A stretch of DNA of 64,000 bases from Flectonema sp. DT1601 (Eukaryota > Euglenozoa > Diplonemea > Diplonemida > Diplonemidae), in the NCBI GenBank assembly GCA_964019425.1, contig OZ025799.1:372001-436000 (forward strand), read 5' to 3'. Below the pieces are notes generated by a model. That model saw only the letters and a program-made list of their open reading frames with translations. It did not search any database and had not been told where the DNA came from. The position numbers and the translations under genes were made by a program. Each line of letters begins with the position of its first letter. Position 1 is the stretch's first letter. Below are positions 42,733 through 51,350 of the stretch, one piece after another.

Positions 42733-43300
42733 CTGCCTGTCCCTCAAAACAGAGACGATCCCGGCACAGTCAATCCGTGCTTGTCGACCGCAATGGTAGA
42801 ACACCCGCGGCGAAGGTGGCAGCTTCGGTGAAGGGACGTATTGTCCTCTGCAATCTAGTTTACAGTGATGATTCCGTCGCAAATCTGAAGTGAAGCATGT
42901 CGCCTGCCTTCAAAGGAGGAAAAGATTAACGTGCCGCAAACTAGTTTCGATTGGACTGTCGCTGTGTTCGCATTGCCAGAAGTCGCAAAATGGCGGCAAT
43001 CTTACGAGAAGCGATCAGTACCACTTGTAAACCAATTGCTAGTCAACGTATTAACCAAATCCTCGTGAAGCACGTGACGTGAACTTGTTTTCTTAAAGAA
43101 CCGACGTGTCAACCGCAAATTGCGGTGAAAATAGCGGTCTTTTTTTATCCTTGAACAGTATGGATGTTTAAAATGGCATAAAAATTCGCAAAAGCACTTC
43201 AACAACAGTGCTCGACTCGCGCTGCCGGTCAACCGTAAGAAGCCGACGGTGACGGTGGCAGATTCGGGACAACGCCCAAACAAAGGAAAGCTGATATCGT
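42733..43300. other. Base-composition island with ACCGCAA-type motifs
   Basis: This 570-bp stretch is visibly richer in G+C than the surrounding desert and lacks homopolymers. It repeats short elements such as GTCGACCGCAA, GTCAACCGCAA, GTCAACCGTAAG and GTGCCGCAAACTAG, and contains the perfect inverted repeat ACCGCAA-A-TTGCGGT at 43112-43126. A related hairpin GACCG-CAAA-CGGTC is at 41608-41621. The longest frame (minus, 43283-43002, 93 codons) has no family resemblance. Confidence 0.45.
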
Positions 43301-43411
43301 GTAAAAAGAAGAAAAAATTAATTAGAGGTGTGGGGGGGGTAAATTGACACTGTATGTATTAACAAGCTCAAGGGGGAATCAACTTTGTCCGCCACAACAT
43401 TTGAATCACTC

Positions 43412-43442
<31 letters not shown>

Positions 43443-44762
43443 TTTTTTTACCCCCTCCCTTATCAGTTCGGTAATCAACCAAACGAAAAGGGAAAATACA
43501 TTATAAATACTTAAAACTCTAGGGGAAATAAATTATTCCAACTGCGAGGGGAAAAAAAAAAAAAAAAAAAAAAAAAAAGGCGGAAAAAGACACTACGTTA
43601 TGATAATAGTATAACGTAGCGGAATAAAATTATTTAGAGAGAAAGAAACAAAAAGAGCTGTTGTCATTACTTTAAGAAACTTCTTCTTATAAGATATGAA
43701 TTTATGTCAAGCGATTTAAGAAATAAAAAAAAAAGAACACCATTGAAGAGTACAGCTGCCGGTTATGATTTCTTAGGAAACTTCTTCCTTGTTAGTAAGA
43801 ATAAATTAAAAACGAAATAATAAAAATAAAAATAATAAAAAAAAAACCGATATTGCAGTGTAACAAAAAAATGATGCTCCGAATAGGCTTAGTTATTATA
43901 AGAAAAAAATAAAGAAAAAAGGGAATAAAAAAAAGGTCAAGGATAACAAGTGAAAAATTGAAAGGGGGGAGGAAAAAAAAAAAGGGGGAAAAAATAATGA
44001 AAAAAAAAAAAAAAAAAAACATTCCACTTTAAGGGAATACGCTTTTTTTTTTTTTTTTTTTTTTTTTTCTTCACTTTTTTTGGAGCACGGTGGTACCAGA
44101 AGAAACGGAGAAATGAATAGCGTAAACGACTAAATTATTTCAATCTTTTTTGTCAGTCAACTAAAGTACTGGGTGGGGGAATGGGGAGGGGAACGATTTT
44201 TTAACCAAAAACCCCCTCATGAAGTAGCCACGAAGGTATTCACTCCATGTCGTAAGGCTAAAAGTTCTCTGATTGGTGTTTTCGATAATTATTTTTCTCT
44301 GATTCTTTTATTTCAAGGTGGGCAATTCTATCTTCGTTATTTTTTTTTTTTCTGTTTTCGGTAAAATGAAGAAAACAAAAACAAAAAAAAAAAATTAAAA
44401 AATTAAAAAAAACGAAGAAGATCATCTGGTTAGTACACCACACAATTCCAAAACCTACCTCGAAACGGTAGATCGAATTGCTTGAGAAGGAAGAAGAAAA
44501 AAAAAATGAGAAATAAAAATACGAACAAAATTATCTTTTTTTTTCGTTGTTTTTGTAAAGTAGATTTCAAGTGTGGTCCTTCTTTACTAAATTAAGAATA
44601 TTAGAAAAGAAGGGTTTTTTTGTATCAATTTTTTTTTTCTTTTTTTAGAACCAAACGCTAAAGAATGGCCAGCTCCGAAAGAAGGCAAAAAAAAAAAAAA
44701 CAAAAAAAAAAAAAATAACAAACTGAAAATCCCTTTGAAAAAGCATTTCACGGGGCTTGAGC

Positions 44763-44805
44763 GACTGTCAGGGTAGACACAAGGCGATTCAGGTCCTACC
44801 CAGTC
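44763..44805. other. Hairpin in the gene-poor region
   Basis: GACTG-TCA-GGGTAG (44763-44776) can pair with CTACCC-AGTC (44796-44805) around a 19-nt loop. It sits in a 160-bp patch without homopolymers. Confidence 0.35.
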
Positions 44806-45640
44806 ACTTTACCCAGTTATATAAATTAACCTGAGACAGCATTCAGACAGCAGGCATCTTCGGCATTTCCAGGGAACTAAAGAGCAAGGAATCTTACTGT
44901 GGCATATCAATAAAGACACGACGTTGAGCAGTAATTATCCTTTTTTTTTTTTTTTTTTTTTTTTAAGACAGAAAAAAGTTGGTCAAATATTCTAACAAGA
45001 GGAGAATATCAATTTCCATTCAAGATAGAATAGCTATAGTAAAGAGGGGATAAGGATAAAGGAAGGTTCTCTTTTTTTTTTTTTTTTTTTTTTATATTTC
45101 GTTTTTACACCTCTCTGACTAATCAGCAGGCTCCGAGAACAATTCAAAAAAAAAAAAGAAAGTAACTTGACAAGCCGCAGATCGGTTGCTTGTTATTACG
45201 CGTCCCTTTTTTTTTTTTTTTCTGCTATAGAGGAGTCCTCACAACGGATAATCACCGTTGCTGACTACAACAACAAAGCTCATCAATAAATTTATTCGTT
45301 TATTTTTTTTATTATTATTAATATTTCTCTTTTTTTTTTTTTTTTTTTTTTTTCTTCACTTCTTTTTCTTTTTTTTGTTTTTTTTTTTTTCTTGTTCCAG
45401 AGAAGGAGCAAAAAACGTGGAGGAAAAAAAGGCATCTGGTCGTGCAGAAACAAGAACGGACAAGGAAAAATTAACGAGCATTCAGCTTCACCAAAAAAAC
45501 CAATTAAAAAAAAGGAATTGGGTGGTTATGCCTGCTCTATAATTTCATCGGAAAAAAAATAAAAAATAAATATCATAATTTCAATAACAAAAAATAAATT
45601 AAATTTAACGCTAACAGAACAGAATCAAAGTTGCTTGTAC

Positions 45641-46156
45641 CTAATGCTGAAGGGAATTCTTCCACATACGGTGTTGACGAAATTGCTTGAAGTACTTCTG
45701 GTAGGTAGAAGTTTCGATATGTGTGTTCCATTCTAAGTCATTTAGGCAGCTTCTCTCTAAATGGTTCAATTCTGAATGAGCTACACCACCAACAGTTGCA
45801 TAATGACTGTTAGCGTGTACCCTGTCATGTCTCCACTTAGTGGCCAATACCAAACATGATAATAATAACCTGTGAGCGTTAGTTTTTGTTATTGCCATTT
45901 TCTTTCCTGTACAAAGCCTATCGATGTATATTACAGCCATTATAACTACTTCTGAGTCACAGCCTGAGTACTGAACCCATCTCTCAAGGTATCCCTTAAG
46001 GCTTACGTTTGGAGCTTTTACACCGTCGTATGCTGTTTTTACTTTACCGCTTTCAGATCCTTTTCTAACGACATCCTCCAATATACAAGAAACAACATCG
46101 ATCATAGGGGATCCTCTGACCACAGTTGATGTTGATGATGAAATACCCTTACACAT
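45641..46156 (-). CDS. Cyclin, PHO80/U-type-like
   Basis: This is a 171-residue single-exon protein with one cyclin box at residues about 50-150: SLKGYLERWVQYSGCDSEVV, then AVIYIDRLC, RLLLSCLVLATKWRHD, and the second-half helices SELNHLERSCLNDLEWN. The small size and the IDRL...LVLATK pattern fit the PHO80/Pcl/plant U-type group, which partners a Pho85/CDK5-like kinase in nutrient or cell-cycle control. The partner cannot be told from here. An acceptor-like CTCTTATCAG lies about 43 nt before the ATG. It is the first gene met after the 9.9-kb empty region. Family is well supported. Confidence 0.88.
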   Translation of the reverse strand: MCKGISSSTSTVVRGSPMIDVVSCILEDVVRKGSESGKVKTAYDGVKAPNVSLKGYLERWVQYSGCDSEVVIMAVIYIDRLCTGKKMAITKTNAHRLLLSCLVLATKWRHDRVHANSHYATVGGVAHSELNHLERSCLNDLEWNTHIETSTYQKYFKQFRQHRMWKNSLQH

Positions 46157-46856
46157 TTTGTTAAAGTTTGTGTTTTTTTTTTTGTTTTTTTAAAACTTGT
46201 TCACTGATAAGAGCAAAAAAGAAATGATGAAGTACAATAATAATTAAAACGTCAGAAGGTTCTGCTGTCTTAACCATCTGTCTTTAACCTGCTAAGAAAC
46301 TATTAATAATAAAGAATCTGAACACCATGATAGAATACAATAAATGAAATAGGAACCCATCAACTAATTGAATCGATAAGCTGACTGTTTCCAATCCTCA
46401 GTTCAGTTAGTCAGGTTACTGTGATACTCTTTCAATTGAACTATCAAGAGTGTTAGTGATAAGAGTTAATAAAATAACTTACGTCACAACTGAAGTATGT
46501 GTTTAGAAGGACAACCAACGAAAACAACAGCACAGGTCCTATTCATATCGGCAAGGCGTAATAAGAAATCGAAAGAATAAATCAAATTGTTTTTTCATTT
46601 TCTACGATGTGTAATAATAAAGCTTGTGTCGCTATTATGTCAACGTGGTCTAACAATTAAATATCTCGTTCGTGTGTGTTTTTTTTTTTTTTTTTAAAAA
46701 CAAAACTCCCTCTTCCTCGCTTTTGTATACAATCTGTTCGTTGATTGCTTTTTTATTTGTTTTAACATTTTATAATTTGCAGGTCATTGACGTAGTGAAA
46801 TGTGATTTGCTAAAGTTGTCATGCCTCATGTTTTTTTTGATACGATGTTGTTATTA
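46157..46856. other. Intergenic between cyclin and GPX copy A
   Basis: Holds the leader of the cyclin gene, a 300-bp duplicated segment (separate entry) and the 3' region of GPX copy A, where a SECIS element would be expected; I could not identify one. Confidence 0.5.
46255..46556. repeat. 300-bp duplicated segment downstream of GPX copy A
   Basis: Nearly identical to 48043-48345, from GAAGGTTCTGCTGTCTTAAC to ATATCGGCAAGG, with about ten differences. Both lie at a similar place downstream of a GPX gene, so they are part of a tandem duplication unit of about 1.8-2.0 kb. Confidence 0.93.
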
Positions 46857-47360
46857 TTAGTTTCCTCCCTTTACAGCTTCTTTAAGCTCTGCTACCATCG
46901 ACGAAACCGAGGCTTTTGGTTCGTAACGTTGAATGAGTTTTCCATCTGGTCCTACCAGAAACTTTGCGAAGTTCCACTTAATTGGTTTAGATTCTTCAGC
47001 ACCAGAAATCGTGTTCTGCATGTACGTCCATGCTGGGTGAGCCTTGTCACCATTAACGTCAACCTTTTCAGTGATGACACCCGGAAAGTTGTATTTCTCA
47101 ACAGCAAAAGCTTTGATTTCAGCTGCTGTACCTGGCTCCTGACCTCCAAACTGGTTACATGGAAAAGCAATAATTTCAAACTTACCTGTCAAAGATGAGT
47201 CTTCATACAACGACTTGTACCCCTTGTACATGTCGTCTGTCAAGCCTCATTTAGATGCGACATTGGTGAGGATGAGAGCCTTGCCAGCGTACTTCGACAG
47301 ACTGTGAGTCTCCCCATCAATGGTAGTGATGCTGAATGCGTGCATGTTCTGTGTTGTCAT
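46857..47360 (-). CDS. GPX: Glutathione peroxidase with in-frame UGA (selenocysteine), copy A
   Basis: The frame runs from ATG 47360-47358 to the stop at 46857, 167 residues, with one internal TGA at 47249-47247 (codon 38). The TGA lies in NVASK-U-GLTDD, exactly where all glutathione peroxidases have their catalytic Sec or Cys. Gln in FPCNQFGGQEPG and Trp/Asn in KWNF complete the catalytic tetrad. The enzyme reduces hydroperoxides with glutathione or thioredoxin; the short form lacking the tetramer loop resembles GPX4-type enzymes. TGA is a normal stop elsewhere here (it ends the sterol cyclase), so recoding rather than a changed genetic code is implied. GGAACACAG lies 8 nt before the ATG. 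Copy B shares the TGA, so it is not a random break. Confidence 0.9.
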
Positions 47361-48516
47361 CTCTTTTGCTGTGTTCCTTTTTATTTATATTCCTTTTTTT
47401 TCTTGTCAAAAAAAAAGAGGAAATCCCCATTCGACCCCAAAAGAATGTTTACTCGTTCAGCTGACAAGCTACTTGTTCTGAATTTCATATTATCTGTTCT
47501 TGCTGACCTTTCTCTTTGTACCTATTCAGGTATGTCACAGTCGGGAACAATGTGGGTCATTTTTGAGACCTCTTGCGGATAAATGCAAGAAAGGAATCGG
47601 GAAATATTTACCCAAGAAGTTCCATTGACGAGGTAAACCAGACAAGGCACGCTGCAGACCAACTGTCTCTTACCATGTACAGAGGCCTTGACATGGCCTC
47701 ACCACAGCAGATTTCACTGTCTGGTGGGTAATAGTTTCGAGCTGCAGCTTGAAACGCCGTGGTACTTCGGCTCTGTCACTATTGCCTGTGCCAGCTGAGC
47801 GGCCAACAACACCAATCCTTTTCAGGCACATCGATAGTAGATAAATAAAATTAACCCCTCGGGGAGATTGATAATTAGACACAATAAGTATCCACTTCAC
47901 AAGAGTTTTTCTTCTGAATTTGTCAGAGCAAAAAAAGAAAGAAAAAAAAATTTAAATAATTTGAAGCGCAGTAATCAGAAGCTAAACACCGCAACAGAAA
48001 ATCAAAGAAATAGAATCCTATTACTTTCTACAGACAGCTTCTGAAGGTTCTGCTGTCTTAACCATCTGTCTTTAACCTGTTAAGAAACATATTAATAATA
48101 AAGAATCTGAACACCATGATAGAATACAATAAATGAAATAGGAACCCATCAACTAATTGAATCGATAAGATGACTGTTTCCAATCCTCAGTTCAGTTAGT
48201 CAGGTTACTGTGATACTCCTTCAATGGAACTATCAAGAGTGTTAGTGATAAGAGTTAATAAAATAACTTACGTCACAACTGAAGTATGTGTTTGGAAGGA
48301 CAACTAACGAAAACAACAGCACAGGTCCTATTCATATCGGCAAGGTTCTATAGTATTTAGTCAGTAACCATTTAAACAAGTAGAATAAGCGGGTTAGTTT
48401 TTTTTTTTTTTTTTTTTTTTTTCCCCCAACAATGTGATATAATCCTTGTGTCGTTATTATTGTCACATCTTAAGAAACCTCCTTCCGCATTTTCTCGCAA
48501 TCTATTCGCTGGATTG

Positions 48517-48554
<38 letters not shown>

Positions 48555-48862
48555 ATTAATCATTATAGTTATCTGCGGCAAACATCATTGTTAGTTGTAA
48601 TTACAAAAGAAAGTAGAAAAAAAAAGAGCACATGTTTCACTCATATCAACTTATAGTACTTAATTATTAGAAATACAGAAACCAGTCAGAGAAGTGTCTT
48701 ATGGTTTTGTTCATTCAAGAGTCAGGTGTTGATGTGTTTGTTGCTTTGCATTTTCGTGTTCCTTTCCGTGGTAATAACAATAAAAGGTTTGCTAAAAGTT
48801 GTAAATTAGTTTAGCATAGGTTTCTACTTTCATGTTTTCTTTTTGATACGATGTTGTTATTA
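47361..48862. other. Region between the GPX copies
   Basis: Contains an unexplained stretch of even base composition at about 47580-47880 with two overlapping open minus frames, the 300-bp duplicate at 48043-48345, and poly-T runs near 48399-48422 and 48518-48553. No gene can be named. Confidence 0.45.
48043..48345. repeat. 300-bp duplicated segment downstream of GPX copy B
   Basis: Partner of 46255-46556. The interval between this segment and the GPX stop codon is about 200 bp longer than in copy A because of unrelated and poly-T sequence. Confidence 0.93.
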
Positions 48863-49651
48863 TTAGTTTCCTCCCTTTACAGCTTCTTTTAGCTCTGCTA
48901 CCATCGACGAAACCGAGTCTTTTGGTCCGTAACGCTGAATGAGTTTTCCATCTGGTCCTACCAGGAACTTTGAGAAATTCCATTTAATTGATTTAGTACC
49001 TAAGATCCCAGGGATCTTGTTCTGCATGTACGTCCATGCTGGGTGAGCCTTGTCACCATTAACGTTAACCTTTTCAGTGATGACACCCGGAAAGTTGTAC
49101 TTCTCAACAGCAAAAGCTTTGATTTCAGCTGCTGTACCTGGCTCCTGACCTCCAAACTGGTTACATGGAAAAGCAATAATTTCAAACTTACCTGTCAAAG
49201 ATGAGTCTTCATACAACGACTTGTACCCCTTGTACATGTCGTCTGTCAAGCCTCATTTAGATGCGACATTGGTGAGGATGAGAGCCTTGCCAGCGTACTT
49301 CGACAGACTTTGAGTCTCCCCATCAATGGTAGTGATGCTGAATTCATGCATGTTCTGTGTTGTCATTTGTTTTTACTGTTCTCTTTTGTTTATTTAATTA
49401 AGTTTTTTCGTTCTCTTGTTATTTTAAAAGAAAAAAAGGGGATGTGAAATAGAATTTTTAATTTTCAAAAAAAAAAAGACAACCAAGAAGGGATATAGAA
49501 ATTTTCTTAAAGAAAGAACAAAAAAAAAACAGAAAAATAAAATTGTTAAAACCTTAGTCATCAGATCCTCTGATTGATTTGTAAAAACAAGCCCCCCAAC
49601 TGCAGCAAATGCAACGCCTGCAGCAGCAAGCAGTTTGGCCTTGTAAGTCAT
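48863..49651 (-). CDS. GPX: Glutathione peroxidase with in-frame UGA (selenocysteine), copy B, possible targeting exon
   Basis: The core frame is 49366-48863 with TGA at 49255-49253 in the same NVASK-U-GLT context as copy A. The product differs from copy A mainly at residues about 100-125 (NKIPGILGTKSIKWNFSKF against NTISGAEESKPIKWNFAKF). Upstream, 49651-49553 encodes 33 residues beginning MTYKAKLLAAAGVAFAAVGG, a hydrophobic signal or anchor-like stretch. A 198-bp intron (weak donor GTTTTA, acceptor ACACAG at 49355-49356) would join it in frame to NMHEFSITT, skipping the internal ATG. Acceptor-like CAG occurs both 12 nt before the first ATG and 9 nt before the internal ATG (49366). Two N-termini, one targeted and one cytosolic, could therefore be made. 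The Sec GPX core is firm; the upstream exon is moderately supported. Confidence 0.85.
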
Positions 49652-50358
49652 ACTCGTTATTAGCTGAAGAGTTAAATGAGAATATTTCATCGAATTCTCA
49701 CTTTTCCAAAAAAGAATAAGGTCTTGCCGAAGGTCTACTAAAACATTAAGTTGCAGTAATTCAGAGTAGTTTTTTTTTTTCCAGTCATCAAACGAGAGTT
49801 TTTAAAAAAAAAGAAAGCCACAAACATGTGTTGCCAACGCCATATAGCGAACACCCCATCTTGCAGTGCGTAGCATCTGAGTTAGCAACCTGCCTGAGGG
49901 AAAATATTCATTCCTCCTTGTCAAGAAAACCCATGGGATAAGAGATAATTGAAGGAGGTGATAGTTTGACAATACAGAAACAGTAATAAATTAAACTAAA
50001 CTTGGAACAGGTGTGTAATAACGTACCTTTTCAATCTCTTTCGCGTGGCACGATTTGTTTCCCATTTTGTGTAGGTCTGGTTGAATAAAAAAGACCTTAA
50101 AGAAAACAACAAATACCGCATTCCAAAGAAGGCTGACATCACGTAAGCCTACGAAGGTAAAGCAAGTTGAACCGCGTAGCGTAATATAACACGCTGCTTT
50201 CAAAGATTTCTTCCAACCACCACCTAAACCCAATAATAAATCACTATACTAACGTGAGTGTGTACAATGCCATTGTGTGACTTATTACAAGGCTGACACA
50301 TAAAAGAGACTTTGAGGTACCGTACCTCTAAATGTAAAACTATCGTCGCTGGAGTTGA
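49652..50358. other. Intergenic region holding one small candidate gene
   Basis: Apart from the small two-exon candidate at 49788-50065 nothing is recognised. The GPX copy B leader occupies the start. Confidence 0.4.
49788..50065 (-). CDS. Candidate small myristoylatable protein, two exons (46 residues)
   Basis: Exon 1 (50065-50027) encodes MGNKSCHAKEIEK and stops at a good donor (AAG|GTACGT). A 137-bp intron would end at CAGGCAG and exon 2 (49889-49788) adds 33 codons in frame, to a TGA. MGNKSC fits an N-myristoylation plus palmitoylation signal. CAACCAG lies 11 nt before the ATG, matching the pattern of other genes here. Against it: the acceptor is not the usual AACAG, the protein is tiny and no family is recognised. 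Confidence 0.3.
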
Positions 50359-51081
50359 TTAGAATATTGAGTCGTCAGCTGGGAAATCGAAACCAAGAGA
50401 AGGATCGATTCCGTTTAGTAAAGTGTCGAGGTCAGACATTGGTTCTGGTTCTGGTTGTGGCTCTGCTGTTGGTGACGGGATCGCCATCTCTGGAGAGAGT
50501 TCACGCTCTGGGGAGAGTCTCTGTACCGGAGAAAGCCTCTGTGCCGGAGGGGAAAGTTGCCGCACTGGCGATTTAACATCAGCTGTCGGACGTTGCATAC
50601 TGCGGGCCACATCATGTGATGTCACGGGTTCTGTTGGAAGAATCTTTTTGACTGGCGAAGACAGAAACGATGGTTCCTCCTTAACAGGTTTATTATTTAC
50701 TTTCGACGCCGTAGTATATTCAAAGATTGGGTTCTCACTTTTAGTCTTAACGACTGATTGCATTTTGAGATGTTTTTCTAGTCTGATTTCCTCCGCATCT
50801 TCTTCGTCATCGTCCAGCTGTTGGAGGTAATGAAGCCGTTTACGTATGTTGTCCAACATGTAGTCACCGAATCCTGCGTGTTCTCGAACGACGTCTCGCA
50901 AGACTAGAAGTTGTTTTCTATCTTTATGAGCTCTTAAATGTCTTCGATATAATTTACAGAGTTGTGGTCTGTTTAATTCACAACTATCTTCCCAATCCCA
51001 TCTTCCTGTTACTCGATTCAGTCGAAATGCGTTGTGGTTTCTTATATTACGACAAAACTCTGTCTCTCTCTCTGGAGGCAT
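50359..51081 (-). CDS. Unknown protein with RLSP repeats, 240 residues
   Basis: Residues 1-100 are charged and probably helical (RPQLCKLYRRHLRAHKDRK, HAGFGDYMLDNIRKRLHYLQ), beginning with an Arg/Trp-rich segment (NRVTGRWDWEDS). The middle is disordered. Residues about 170-205 carry a tandem R-x-L-S-P repeat (RQLSP, QRLSP, QRLSP, RELSP), likely proline-directed phosphosites. The end is acidic (DTLLNGIDPSLGFDFPADD), resembling a short activation or docking motif. No family is recognised. Base composition and the long open frame support coding. CGAACACAG lies 29 nt before the ATG. Confidence 0.7.
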   Translation of the reverse strand: MPPERETEFCRNIRNHNAFRLNRVTGRWDWEDSCELNRPQLCKLYRRHLRAHKDRKQLLVLRDVVREHAGFGDYMLDNIRKRLHYLQQLDDDEEDAEEIRLEKHLKMQSVVKTKSENPIFEYTTASKVNNKPVKEEPSFLSSPVKKILPTEPVTSHDVARSMQRPTADVKSPVRQLSPPAQRLSPVQRLSPERELSPEMAIPSPTAEPQPEPEPMSDLDTLLNGIDPSLGFDFPADDSIF

Positions 51082-51350
51082 ATTTTATTATTGTTGATGG
51101 GGGGAAATTGCTGTGTTCGAATGTTTTATTAAGTGATACGGATTTGTTTGTTTATTTTATTGTAGTAGTTGTAAATAAAAAACACAAAATATAGTAGTCG
51201 CTGACCACAGAAGTAGCCACAGCTCCAAAACAGTGTAGAGATGAGTGTGATGAGTGTTTTTAATATTAGCACTCAAGGAGGCTGGTTAGAAATCAAAAGA
51301 AAAACAACAGCAATACAAGTCCAAGAGAACTTTTTTTTTGGCTTTTCAAC

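Larger units (their letters stand above)
35767..45640. other. 9.9-kb region without recognisable protein genes
   Basis: Longest open frames are about 60-95 codons and mostly read through homopolymers (Lys/Phe strings). Poly-A and poly-T runs of 15-28 nt occur every few hundred bp (for example 37425-37450, 39979-40005, 40577-40600, 43420-43450). Islands of more even base composition sit at about 38390-38570, 42733-43300 and 44740-44900 and are listed separately. It may hold non-coding RNA genes, long leaders or a regulatory domain; I see no tRNA, rRNA or known snRNA core. Confidence 0.6.

Noticed and set aside
35767-45640. Known snRNA, 5S rRNA, SL RNA or tRNA genes in the gene-poor region
   Set aside because: Looked for U6, U2 and U5 core words, 5S boxes, T-loop consensus and the kinetoplastid or diplonemid leader ends by eye and found none convincing (a lone GCCTTTTA near 40270 lacks a U5 stem).
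47247-47249. Reading the GPX copies as pseudogenes because of an internal TGA
   Set aside because: The TGA is in both copies at the exact catalytic codon and the downstream frame remains conserved, which fits selenocysteine rather than decay.
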